Shown here: one piece after another, positions 8,039 to 17,419 of the stretch
Layout: every line of letters starts with the position of its first letter
Position numbering within the stretch: the first letter of the stretch is position 1
Source: Larix sibirica
Taxonomy: Eukaryota > Streptophyta > Pinopsida > Pinales > Pinaceae
Direction: 5' to 3'
NCBI GenBank assembly: GCA_004151065.3
Contig: NWUY0300008291.1
Span: 85,087-110,535, forward strand
Length of the DNA: 25,449 bases
The notes under the pieces: generated by a model
Database searches by the model: none
What the model was told of the DNA's origin: nothing
The model's input: the letters and a program-made list of their open reading frames with translations, nothing else
Made by a program: the position numbers and the translations under genes

Positions 8039-10136
8039 ATTGGTCAAAGTTCCTTTAGTATATATCAAATGGCCCATATGCCTTGGATATGCCTAGCTAG
8101 AGATAGTGTATGATCCTCTATGTGAAGTGACATCTATAGCCCTCATTTACTCTTAGTATGTTTTCTTATATGACAATATGTTTGCATAGGATGCTACTTT
8201 TGTGCTCATATAATAATTCATATTCTTAAAACATTTACTCATGTCATAGTCTTTCTTTGGTGTGTTATGCCTTAGCGGTGTGTTAGTCTGAAGGTTAATA
8301 TGTACCTTAGTAAACTAAGTTAAAGTGTTTTCATCCATTTCATAACATTTTACTTATCTATTTTTCATTTCGCTAGCCAATTCATCCATCCCCTTCACTT
8401 TTATCTTTATGAATCATCTGCCATTAGTGGTAATATAAGATCTCATTACTATTACCATGTATGAAATGCATCAAATAAAGCTAAAAGGGTCTTGTACTCT
8501 CAAGGATGATGTTAATAAATTAAATGCAAATGGGAACGGAAAATAATGGGAGATATTCCCCTTGTAAAAAATCCAAGTTCCCTTGTCGTGGGTTATTAAA
8601 GCCAAATCTAAAGCAAAAAGGGACTAAGCCAGTGGAAGGGCCAATGAAATACAAATGAATGAAATACCAAATAAAAAATGGAAAAAAGGGATCGAAATTC
8701 GAAGGCACAAGAATGAATGACCCATATAACTCTTTCTTAGGCACACATGTCGAAGAAGCATATTAAATCCTAAAATTTAAGGATATACCTACCACCCTTA
8801 TATTGCTATGATGGTTATTTCATAAAGACCCCCTTTCTACCCTAGCGCATAATTCACTTCATTTACTCTCACTTGACTTAGGTAGCTAGGGTATGCATCT
8901 TAACTTAGGGGCGTCATATGCAATAAGGTTTTTTAATAGGGTCACATCAATGCTAGACAGATGAGTAAATGCTAAATAAGTCATTGAATTGTTAGAAAGG
9001 TATGATTGCAACTTAATTTCATGTATTATTTTCATGTTTGGGAGCACTTCCCAAGTTAAATGATGGTTAACCTTTAGCACTAGAGTGATTTATCTTACGC
9101 AAATGCTATGGCACTTGATGTGGTATGTTTGATGGTTGTTAGACACTTTCCTATGGACAACTACCCTTAGCACACATGTGGGGGCAATTGTTTATAGGAT
9201 ATTTTTTAGAGGGGTGTCTTAACTTCATGAGCAATTATATTTTGGACGAGTGCCCATAATTGTGCCATCTCAATACCTTTAGATGCATAATGGTCAACGA
9301 ATTTCCTAAAAGTGGTTACAATAGGAAATATGATAAATATTGAGAAAGTTGGAAAATCAAGAACTATTGTTTAAAGTGTTGCATCGTAATTTTGCCACGT
9401 ACCATTTTGGGCCCTTTCATGAAGAGCATTTTCCTTTTTTAGGAGAGCGCCCTAGGTTTTGGGACTTGTTGGTTATGCATGGTCAATTCTTTGACCATTC
9501 CATAAGAGCGCCCCTCCCTCTAAGGATGTACTGTATCATTTCCATGTATCTTTGACCATGACTGGGTGGTGTGACCCCCTCTCCTAAGGATTTAGTGAAT
9601 TGTTGAGCATTGTTTATTATATATTGGAAAGTCCATAGGATAGATCTAGGGTTTTGATACATTTAGTATTGTTTATTGTAAATGAATTTGATATTTTATC
9701 CTATACAAGAGAGCTCACTCCTCATTGTATCTTCTTGTTGTGATTGGTGAATAATACTATCACTTTGCAGTCTTTGCTATTTTTATCCTGGGTATTCTTC
9801 CTATGAATTAGTGACTTAATTTTCAAGGTAAATTTGTTCATTTTGAAGTATTTGTAGGTTGATTGAAGTATTTGGCATCCGTAGAAGGGGTACTCATAAA
9901 TTTTCCTAGGGTAAGGGTGAGCTAGATATATATGTCGAAGCTGTACGACAGAGGCCACTCTTCCTTGGTAAAAGTTGCAAATAGCTTCAAATTGTTTAGG
10001 GTAGGAATTTGGCATGTGTTTTGTAGGGGTTTTGATCAAACACATACAAACAAGGCTTCGAGGAGGATATCCTAAAGACTCCATTTGCCCAAGGGTTTGA
10101 AAGCAATAGTCTTAAGCTCTCTAATTCCACAACCAA

Positions 10137-10220
10137 AAAATAAAAAATAATTTCTCTCCTCTGTTTTATTTTTGTTTAAGAATAAAAAATCAAAAAAAAA
10201 ATAAAAAAATAAAAAAATTT
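10137..10220. repeat. A-rich low-complexity tract
   Basis: A stretch of A runs broken by single T or C (aaaaaataaaaaata and similar), interrupted by a pyrimidine-rich piece. It marks a change from the mixed-composition left part of the nested element to a very AT-rich right part. It could be an old poly(A) tail or simple-sequence expansion. Confidence 0.5.
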
Positions 10221-11695
10221 TAGGATCTCTCCCATTTTGCCTAAGTTAATTTATAATTTTGTCTTATTTTCTACGTTTTAATTTAATTTAATTTATGTTT
10301 TAAATTTACTAGTTTAAATGCATTTTAAAAAAAAGTGAAAAGCAACCTTAGTTAGCTATAAATTCCATATTTCTCATAAGGGTTTATACTGGAAATGACC
10401 CCTAAAATTTATGGGTTTAAGATTTGTTTTTCTCAAAGTTTCCAGTGGTTTAAAGTGGCTAATCTTGCATTTAATCATTTCTGAAAATTAATATAACATT
10501 ATCTTTAAATTTTGTAAATGGTTCAACCCATTCTAGCATCTCATAATTATGAGCTTTTATGTTTTAATTTTCTGCACTTATTTTGGGGTAAAAATCTAAA
10601 TTTCATTAGTTTTCTTACTTATTTATTTTATAGAAAATCATTGGACAACAAGCTCTAATTTCTATAAAATTTACTTTGGTTTATGATGATGTTTCACTAT
10701 TTAAAACACTTTTAGTTGTTGATTAAAGTAACTCACTTTAATTATGGAAATTTCTAAGTTTTATTGCTACATTATGAATCATATAACAACAAGATAACTT
10801 AGTGATTTTAGATGGCAAATGATATTTTAATCTCACTTATTTCCACTTATTTCTAAGATACATTGGCAAAATATTTTCACTCTCAAATTCTTGAAATGTC
10901 ACTTGGTTTAATGGTCTAATCTTAAGTATTATATCCCATTATCATTTGCTTAGAATTCTGGGATTTTATTTGTGGAAGCTTTGCTCCATTACTTTTCATT
11001 GTTGCACACGCTTTTAATGTCACTTTTATTTTTTATAAATCATGGATTAATGAACAAGTGTTTTCATATGGATAGTTAACTTGGAGTAATTGGCACATTA
11101 ACTAAGAATAAAACCACATTCCCACACTTGGAGAAGTGATTTTAGCCACTTCAAAAAGTCTAGTCTAATTAAATTTGGGTGACACCTTATTTCAAATTTT
11201 TTCTTTCAAGAAAGGCTTCATTCATATCCAAACTTCTAGATCTCTAATAATGATAACTTCTTGTATATTGCAATAACACTTGGTGAATGATTTATTGTAT
11301 CTCGTGGCAATGAAATTAATTGTTTAAGCACTTTTACTTTTCAAGTCTTATGACCCATTGCTTTCTTTCATTCATTATTGTTATTGCAAATGTTCATGAT
11401 TTGTTATATTTTACATCATTGAGCAATCTTTTAAGTGTTTAATCTATTGGTCATTTCAAATCTAAAGTTGTTGAACACTTACTTGGAAAATTAACTTAAG
11501 AATACACATTTCACATCTTAAATAAGTTGGTTTATTCCCTTAGCTATCCTCAAATCCTAGATCCAATCAACCCATAGGGAAGCTTCCCTTGGCCTTGAGA
11601 GCTAGCTTGAAAGAGGGAAGTTTTGCACTTGATAGCAGTAGTGGATTGGGAATCTTCCACTTAGGTGCTAAATCGAGTTGTAACATACACCAACA

Positions 11696-11700
11696 TATAA
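11696..11700. repeat. Target-site duplication of the copia insertion, right copy (tataa)
   Basis: Identical to 4571-4575. Together they mark the exact copia insertion point in the gypsy gag frame. Confidence 0.8.
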
Positions 11701-12201
11701 GACCCCCACCTTGAGTTTCATTAGGTCATATGTAATTCCATGGAGAGACAAGCAGTGTTCCATTAAGTTAACCCACCAAACTGGATTGAAACCATCAAAC
11801 TTGTTCATGACAACTTTGGAAATCAATGTCACAGATTGTTATCTTGAAAGGGTGGTCTATTGTTTTGATGAATATGAAAGGGTATCTCTAGGCAATATCC
11901 TCCTCGATTGGAAGAGTTACCCCCTTCAAACTGTTGTGGCGTCTCTAACAAAATTCCTTATCCCTTGCAAATTTCCTCAATTTGTTTTTTTATCCTTCCA
12001 AAAGCATCTTCGAATGCATTAATGTTAGATTAGAGGGAAGCAACCTTAGTGTTCATACCTTTTAACTTTTTGATATCAAAGATTAGTTGTTCTACCAAGT
12101 TTTCCAAATTAAGGACCTGAAAATCTTGATCATGTGCTCGAGAAATCTAAGTGGACGCTATAGGTCTTGGGATTCACCCCAAAAAAGGCTACATTACCCA
12201 T
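11701..12201 (-). pseudogene. gag: Ty3/gypsy gag, N-terminal half (first copy)
   Basis: A possible ATG is at 12201-12199. Further on, after a frameshift, are LVEQLIFDIKKLKGMNTKVA, AFEDAF and KKQIEEICKG. Then come KFDGFNPVWWVNLMEHCLS and LHGITYDLMKLKVGVLY (about 11800-11701). The K-F-D-G...W-V...M-E-x-x-x-S-L-H-G-I pattern is the start of the Ty3/gypsy capsid region. It stops at the tataa duplication, and the next expected residues (LDP...W) are found in frame at 4575. It has frameshifts and stops, so it is not expressed as Gag. Confidence 0.75.
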
Positions 12202-12322
12202 TTTGCAATGGTTAGGGTTTGCAAGGTCCCGAGGACAAAGGAGTGTCAAGTGTTACAACTCTTTTATATACATGCGAGTTGCCAACAATAGTAGTTGGGC
12301 CAATCTCTCAAGGCTCTAACCA
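12202..12322 (-). other. Leader and primer-binding site of the gypsy element
   Basis: The minus strand at 12322-12312 reads TGGTTAGAGCC, like the tRNA-Met primer site TGGTATCAGAGCC with bases missing in the middle, and continues TTGAGAG. It sits about 110 bases upstream of the gag ATG, a usual leader length. A TATA-like GTATATAAAAG also occurs in the leader (about 12254-12264). The assignment depends on one degenerate motif. Confidence 0.4.
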
Positions 12323-12573
12323 TGGGGTATGGACCATGGTTTTAGTCGTATTACTCAATTCCCAAATATTAGAGAGTGATCTCTACGAGTGTTGTTCTCA
12401 GTGTACTATCACAGCAAGAGGGCCAATTGTCTTATACAAGGTTGGTTTCAAGTGCACCTAGGGGAATCTATATATACCCAAGGGTACATCAAAGTGAGAT
12501 TCTATATATAGGGGTTGCATGATGTAGTACTACTGACAAAGGTTACAAGGGTTCCCAACAAGGTGACTCCACA
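12323..12573 (-). repeat. Probable gypsy 5' LTR (outer end uncertain)
   Basis: The minus strand runs from TGTGGAGTCACC (12573) to CATACCCCA (12323), directly before the PBS-like site, with TG...CA ends. It has two TATA-like boxes, CTATATATAG and GTATATATAG (about 12510-12465). No partner LTR is in the window because the 3' end of the gypsy element is missing. The start could also be TGTTGGGAACCC at 12560. Confidence 0.4.
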
Positions 12574-13157
12574 TGTATTTTTTATATTCTTCCCAACCAT
12601 AGGTTTTACCCATTGAACGACATATCTCTATGTTATTTAAAGAAATCAAAACATGTAAATAGCCTAAAAAAAGAATTTTATATAACCTTAGGAAAAAATA
12701 GTTTACTCTTAATGGAGGTTCTTTGTGCAGTTAGGGTTTTCAAGAGGCAAATTTGAAATGAGCATACCTCTCTCAATTTCATTTGGAATCTCTGTGATGA
12801 ACTCAATTATGAATTACCCTTTCATTCTACATTTACTAGTTCCTACATGGTAGAAATATGGGCACTTTGTCAAAAGGTATATGCTTTGCAAGTTTCTTAG
12901 TCATCACTAAAAAAAAAAACCAACATAACTGATTTGAAATCAACGAGGTCTTCAGATTCTAGATTCCATATGTGATGTTTTTTTCTTTCTTTCTTTTACT
13001 TGGGTATTTTTTCGAGAGGAACTTAGATATGCAACTAGTTTATTCAATATGTGTATAAAAAGTTTTACAAATTGATATGAATTTCACCACCTTATCTTTC
13101 CTTTTGAAAAATTTGTAGAGAGACAGAAAATCATTCTTCCCCTTCTTGCCCAAGAAA
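12574..13157 (-). other. Unassigned segment between two LTRs
   Basis: This follows, in minus sense, the primer-binding site at 13173-13158 and so may be the remnant interior of that element. I find no gag or pol motif. It contains an A11 run (12909-12919) and a pyrimidine-rich stretch (ctttctttctttt, about 12984-12996). Confidence 0.3.
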
Positions 13158-13610
13158 GAGCTTCGATACTACTTGTAACCCTTAAACTCGAATAAAACAC
13201 AAGATATTGATAGAAATGCAAATGTATAAGAAAAAATGCAAGATACAATGTGTGAAAGGTAACCCTTTAGTTGATGATTTCCAAAAGAGAGAGCAATGTT
13301 CACTAGACTCTTTAGGTAGGGGAGCCTTTCATTGAGCAAAGCTCCAATTACAACAACAATGCTTTACACACATTCCATATCCTCCTAGCTCTAGAAATAT
13401 ATTCTCAATAGCAAAAGTTTAACTACCCATGGTCCCATCATTAATGAGCACCAACTTCCTAATGGGACTTGATTGACAAAGAGGACCCTTTTACATTAAA
13501 TAACTATCCACTGACTATCTCTAGGCCTTGTTCAAAGAAGATGGCCACATACATTACTTGACTAAATCCTAAGTATCCTAAACTAGTGAGGCTAGGGTAG
13601 GACCCTAACA
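13158..13610 (-). mobile_element. LTR (437 bp) with primer-binding site, fragment of a second LTR element
   Basis: The minus strand starts TGTTAGGGTCC at 13610 and ends GGGTTACA at 13174; the ends TGTTA...TTACA are typical LTR termini. Next to it, 13173-13158 reads AGTAGTATCGAAGCTC, matching the Met-tRNA primer site at 11 of 15 positions. The last 80 bases before the end look like R-U5. The outer end abuts the 240-bp tandem repeat at 13611, suggesting insertion into that array. I see no target duplication across the LTR itself, as expected if this is a 5' LTR of a longer element and not a solo LTR. Family unknown. Confidence 0.5.
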
Positions 13611-14240
13611 ACTTCGGTGTGTAAATCCTCGGGTTGATGCATGTGATAGCATCCTCCCTCACTCCAGTATTGACAATGTTGATGTGTTAATGTCATTGTT
13701 GGGTGCATTTGTGTGTGTTGCAAATAACCTTGCATACATAAAAACTATGAGAGATAGTCCCAGATACAAACAACCATGAGAAGGCCTGTGAAGCAAAAAT
13801 GGTTTATAAGGCATCATTTCCCCGCAAAGATTCGCTAATCAAAGGGTGGTTTTTTGGGTGCAACTCCCTGGGTTGATTTCACGACATACTCCCTGCTCCA
13901 GTATTAACATCATCAGCAATTTTGGTTTCCCGCCTTATGAGACATCTCACTCCTCTAAATTGTGTGTGTACATTGACATCGTTGTTGGGTGTATGTTGTG
14001 AGTAATCCTACATGCATACCAATCGTGAGATGATATGATTTGTATAACACTACTTGCATTGATTTTTTTTGTTAGTTTGAAATATGGCTTTGGGGTGCAA
14101 GTCCCATGTTTAGTGTGATAGCATCGTCCCTCACTCTAATACTAACATTGGTAAGTAGTTTTAATGCCATGTCTTGTGGACCATCTCAACTTATGATTGA
14201 TAGCTATGTGATGTTATATCATATATTATTATGACGACAC
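13611..14240. repeat. Degenerate tandem repeat, about 240-bp unit, three copies
   Basis: The anchors gtgtaaatcctcgggttg (13618), gtgcaactccctgggttg (13858) and gtgcaagtcccatgttta (14095) are 240 and 237 bases apart. Each is followed by a block like gatagcatcctccctcactccagtat with altered bases. Units 1 and 2 also share attgttgggtg...cttgcatac; units 2 and 3 share a stretch around ttttggtttcccgcc/ttttaatgccatgtc...gacatctcac. The third unit fades out by about 14240. Divergence is high, so this is an old array. Origin unknown; it could be the interior of a retroelement. Confidence 0.6.
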
Positions 14241-15136
14241 ACCCTTGTGTTGGGATTTCATTCCACGTTAATAATCTTATTCTTCAATTAACCTTTGGAC
14301 CCTTAACCATTTTTGTGCATCCATGTTCAAACCTCAAGCAATTCCTTCAATGGACAAAACAAAAAACAAAGCTTGCATGGAAAGAGGAGTCATTTGTCAA
14401 GATTTAGAACTCAAAGGAAGGAGGAGAGTATTAATGTGGAAAAAAAAATCACAATCATGGGATATGTTGACATGGACATTATATATATAACACACACAAG
14501 CCAAAGAGAGGCCCAAGGCATGGTATGAAAATTGTTAATGATGTTAATATCGAAGTGAGAGACAATGATATCATATGATCACCCTAGGAACTTACACGCT
14601 AATTTCTGAATTTGGAAAAAAAATTAGTAGAAGTATAGAAAGATGCCATGTAACTACACATCTCAACATAACTTTGTTTAAACTTTAGTATCATAATGAC
14701 AATATTTTTCATTTGAGGGCAATTGATCATCTCTTTAGCACCGCCATTTTCCATAACCTCGTGCATTATATCCCTATGGTATTTTTTGTTGACATTCATT
14801 CCATCCTATGTGCTTATAGATTTATTTGTTTCAACTCATTCTTTACTAAAGCCATTACACTATAAGGACGTGGATAAAAAGACAATGCACTATGTAAGGG
14901 AGAAAGAAGGGTAAATATGTTTGCACACACAAACAACAACCCTAAACCTTTTGCATCCAAACCAAGTACATAACTAGATCCAAATTAACATCCGACAACA
15001 TTTTGAGGGCAACAAATACATTACATTTAGTCCACTATTTGCACATTTGTGCTTGTTTTTTGACCTTCACCACCAACGAATAAATCATCACGGGTTGTTT
15101 GATTTTCCCATTTTCTTTTGTATTCCTGAAGGAAAG
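14241..15136. other. AT-rich DNA, nothing recognised
   Basis: Short open frames on both strands (14313-14528, 14599-14799, 14723-14914) are below 75 codons and show no family motif. I see no LTR ends or tails here. Confidence 0.4.
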
Positions 15137-15505
15137 GCTAGCAAAGGACCACATTAATTGCCAATTTATTAAGCAACAATAAGGATGCAAAAACTCAAAA
15201 TACAAATATCAATGCTTTCTATTCTTCTCAATAAATAATAGATCCAAGTTTGAGATAGATCTATTTTTGTTTATTTAATATTGTTGTTGTTTAGATATAT
15301 GAATACATATTTAAACACGCTTAACATAGGTTTTCGTTAAGCCCAAATTTACTAAGCAAAAAGAAGGATAAAAAACTCAAAATACAAACCTCAATGCATC
15401 TTTATTCCTCTCATTGAATAATAGATCCAAGTTTGAGATGGATCTATGTCACTTTATTTAATATTGTTCTTGATTAAAGATGTATTCCTTGATACGAAAC
15501 TAGCA
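15137..15505. repeat. Degenerate tandem repeat, about 178-bp unit, copies 1 and 2
   Basis: Units begin near 15137 (ggctagcaaaggacc) and near 15316 (cgcttaacatagg). Both contain aatttattaagcaac/aatttactaagcaaa, then aactcaaaatacaaa, tcaatgc, and atagatccaagtttgagat followed by (a/g)gatctat and tttatttaatattgtt. A third copy follows at 16841 after an insertion. The array is therefore three units with the second one split by the retro-insertion near its 3' end. Confidence 0.7.
15492..15505. repeat. Target-site duplication of the retro-insertion, poly(A) side
   Basis: atacgaaactagca here matches atatgagactagca at 16827-16840 at 12 of 14 bases; both differences are transitions. It lies directly against the T9 run that is the poly(A) tail of the insertion in minus sense. 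Confidence 0.65.
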
Positions 15506-16826
15506 TTTTTTTTTGTAAGTTAGGTTATTATATTATAGTATAGAAAAAAGTACAGGTACAGAGTTTTCATGGCCTTGGGCAAAACAACCTAGTCCACTAT
15601 GTAAGCAAGAACCATTTACAATCCAAATACAACTTTGCCAAGCTTAACTAAAATTTATGCTCCAAAGATAAAATCTAAAACTGGCTCCAACTAGACTAAA
15701 AAAATCCATGACTGAACTGGGTGTTTCTACATTCATCTTCCAAATCACTTTTCCTAGACTAAAAAGAATTGCTTGCATACATAAAGCAAATTCTTGAATA
15801 CAAATCAAATGATTGTAGGACATTGAAGCTGAGACTGTAATCTTCAAAATCAGATAATAGTAGTTGTGTATCCGACTACAAAACCAACATAAAGACATAT
15901 AATCGATACTAGACCGATACAAAATTGACTGAAAAAACCAATGAGACACATAGAATAACTTTAAAAGATAATTGAGAAACAGACCAATCAATAACAAAGA
16001 CACCTGGCATGCTAACCATGGGCTTACTTCTGGGAATTGCGTGTTTAGGCACCGATGACGTGGAGGAGGCTCTAGATACTCATCCTTTATTCTTCTTAAT
16101 TATCAACCTCTTCAATTCAGTGAGTTCCCCCCTCCTCTTTTGCATCCCGCTTCCAAGGATTTGCCCTTTCATTCACAATAATATTTTGCCCAGGAATGAT
16201 TTGCTCGTAGGTTGGAGGAGCATATGGGAACTAGAGGAGAGGGATATGCAATCCATCTACAATTTCGACCACCCAGTCCATAACACCCTTTATCTGGAGA
16301 GTGAGAGTGTGGGTTTTTTCTTTCAGCACCTCGCCAAAATTGTTTGCATCATTTTAATGTTGAGCAATACATCCACTAGGTTGGTCACATGGTCCGACAT
16401 CGCCCCTTCCTCCATCACTATACGAGCATGCTAATATCCTCCACGACAGCTTGAATCTTGAAGCCTCTCTCCGACCATCGTGACACTGTAGAAACTGTGG
16501 CTATAGAATGAAAGACCGCCTCCTTTGCAACACTGGAATAATAACTCAACAACTATCTTCATCATCGAGTGGGAGGAGGAACAATACAACGGAATGGAAA
16601 TGATAAATTCGCCGCACCGATTAACAATCCTATAAAACCAACCTTCATTGACATTCTTGCATCCCATCGCCATTATTGCAACCAGGTTGGCGAGCATGTG
16701 AAACACACATTCGAACTGACAGAGATGAATGGGTGTAAATGCCTCTCTCCTTGGGTTGATCTCCCATCACATCAATCTCATCACCATTAAAACAAGTCCT
16801 CTCGCATTAACACTCCATCTAAGGAC
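15506..16826 (-). mobile_element. Poly(A)-tailed retro-insertion: processed pseudogene or truncated LINE
   Basis: This 1.3 kb block splits the second unit of a 178-bp tandem repeat, ends in a nine-base A tail (minus strand, 15514-15506) and is flanked by a 14-bp imperfect target duplication. These are the marks of LINE-type target-primed reverse transcription. Minus-strand layout is: coding-like, GC-richer part 16826-16050; then AT-rich 3'-UTR-like part 16003-15515 ending ...AATATAATAACCTAACTTAC before the tail. The coding part shows no RT or RNase H motif, so a host mRNA retrocopy is favoured. A 5'-truncated LINE remains possible because a LINE-like tail at the right end of the window also ends CTTAC before its A run. 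Confidence 0.6.
16050..16826 (-). pseudogene. Unrecognised coding trace within the retro-insertion
   Basis: The minus strand gives protein-like sequence in order: RWSVNARGLVLMVMRLM, a stop, then INPRREAFTPIHLCQFECVF, HMLANLVAIMAMG, GEFIISIPLYCSS, MMKIVVELLFQCC and FYSHSFYSVTMVGERLQ, ending at a stop near 16431. It continues past the stop with EEGAMSDHVTNLVDVLLN and, after a frameshift, FGEVLKEKTHTLTLQIK, GVMDWVVEIVDGL and, after a stop, PYAPPTYEQIIPGQ. The longest open piece is 16706-16431. I do not recognise the family. Three or more disabling changes imply a dead copy. Plus-strand frames over the same bases look like shadows. Confidence 0.45.
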
Positions 16827-16840
16827 ATATGAGACTAGCA
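16827..16840. repeat. Target-site duplication of the retro-insertion, 5' side
   Basis: atatgagactagca, the partner of 15492-15505. The tandem-repeat sequence resumes immediately after it with taagtccatatt. Confidence 0.65.
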
Positions 16841-17010
16841 TAAGTCCATATTAGCCCCAAATTTATTAAGCAACAAGACATATACAAATATCAAAATATA
16901 AACCTCAATGTTTTGTATTCCTCTCGATGAATATTGGATCCATGTTTGAAATGGATCGATGTTAGTTTATATAATATTACACTTGTTTAAATATATTATG
17001 TATTAGTTAT
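16841..17010. repeat. 178-bp tandem repeat, copy 3
   Basis: Aligns with the units at 15137 and 15316 through gccccaaatttattaagcaac, tcaaaatataaacctcaatg, attcctctcgatgaata, tggatccatgtttgaaatgg and tttatataatatt. It shows the array continued beyond the retro-insertion. Confidence 0.7.
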
Positions 17011-17418
17011 TTTTTATAATATTGTGGTAATTAATATCTTTTTAACATTATAGTGTAAAGGATTGGACAAACAGAAAGTGTTAAAAATTTCGCTCCCAAA
17101 CTACATTACAAAGCACCTCACTTCTCTCAATATGATTATAGCTTATTTGAAATTATATTTTCATCTATTTTTTCTTATATGTATGCATGTTATTAAAGAA
17201 AAATTAATGAATTGAACTTGATTGTAGGGAAGGCTTACTAAGGTTTTGTTACACTTTATTAGTCTTCGCGAAACAAGTATCTATACTTTTGACTTTGTCG
17301 ACATTTTTCATATTAATTGTTTTTTTTTCAATAAGTTTTATAATGTTGTTTGGAAATTATGTATCAATTGATTTATTTTATTTGTATCCCTGCCAAGGTA
17401 GGGATATACTTTTCGTTG
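17011..17418. other. AT-rich DNA, nothing recognised, ending at the assembly gap
   Basis: No family motif on either strand. The same sequence recurs at 23532-23939 and there continues without interruption into unique DNA. Confidence 0.4.
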
Positions 17419-17419
17419 N
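17419..17419. other. Single N at a duplication junction (probable assembly join)
   Basis: The only ambiguous base in the window lies exactly between the two copies of the 6,521-base unit. To its left the sequence equals 23532-23939; to its right it equals the DNA starting at 10899. Confidence 0.9.

Larger units (their letters stand above)
7964..11685. mobile_element. Unclassified 3.7 kb mobile element nested in the copia 5' LTR
   Basis: Its limits are set by what it interrupts: the copia LTR breaks off at 11686 and resumes at 7963, with duplicated target tacac (11686-11690) and tacat (7959-7963), one transition apart. Plus-strand ends are TGTTACCCCTC and GAGTTGTAACA. Similarity continues inwards in inverted form (tagcaagg versus the complement of aggtgcta; a GGGAAGC-type block). 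I find no gag, pol or transposase. Inside are a PPT-like tgtgggggcaat at 9178-9189, a region 9600-9770 that looks like an R-U5 stretch, an unrecognised 120-codon minus-strand frame (10084-9722), an A-rich low-complexity tract (10137-10220) and a long AT-rich part. TG...CA ends and a 5-bp duplication favour a non-autonomous LTR element or a very long solo LTR; a TIR element is the alternative. Confidence 0.6.
4576..11695 (-). mobile_element. Ty1/copia element inserted in gypsy gag, itself carrying a 3.7 kb nested insertion
   Basis: On the minus strand the element begins TGTTGGTGTA at 11695 and ends CCCACA at 4576, flanked by perfect tataa duplications. Removing the inner insertion (7964-11685 plus one 5-bp duplication) leaves about 3.4 kb: a 5' LTR of about 838 bp, PBS, internal part of 1.8 kb and 3' LTR of 754 bp. 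Internal matches are copia gag, CCHC knuckle, protease and an RT start; integrase, most of RT and RNase H are absent, so this was a deleted, non-autonomous copy. The LTRs differ visibly by substitutions and indels, so the insertion is old. Confidence 0.82.

Noticed and set aside
9722-10084. 120-codon minus-strand frame in the 3.7 kb element
   Set aside because: Long for AT-rich DNA but without any motif or supporting neighbour. Kept only as a note in the element entry.
11711-12022. 103-codon plus-strand frame, repeated at 18232-18543
   Set aside because: It is the antisense of the gypsy gag N-terminal half; the minus strand carries the recognisable motifs.
13169-13615. Target duplication 'act' around the 437-bp LTR
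   Set aside because: Only three bases agree once the TG...CA ends are fixed, and a primer site on one side shows it is not a solo LTR.
15644-16003. 119-codon minus-strand frame, repeated at 22165-22524
   Set aside because: AT-rich, hydrophobic and motif-free, and placed just before a poly(A) tail. It is better read as 3' UTR.
16009-16434. 141-codon plus-strand frame, also at 22530-22955
   Set aside because: It lies antisense to the coding trace in the retro-insertion and has no family motif. The non-synonymous difference between the two copies (Ile versus Leu) is in this frame, but one change says nothing about selection.
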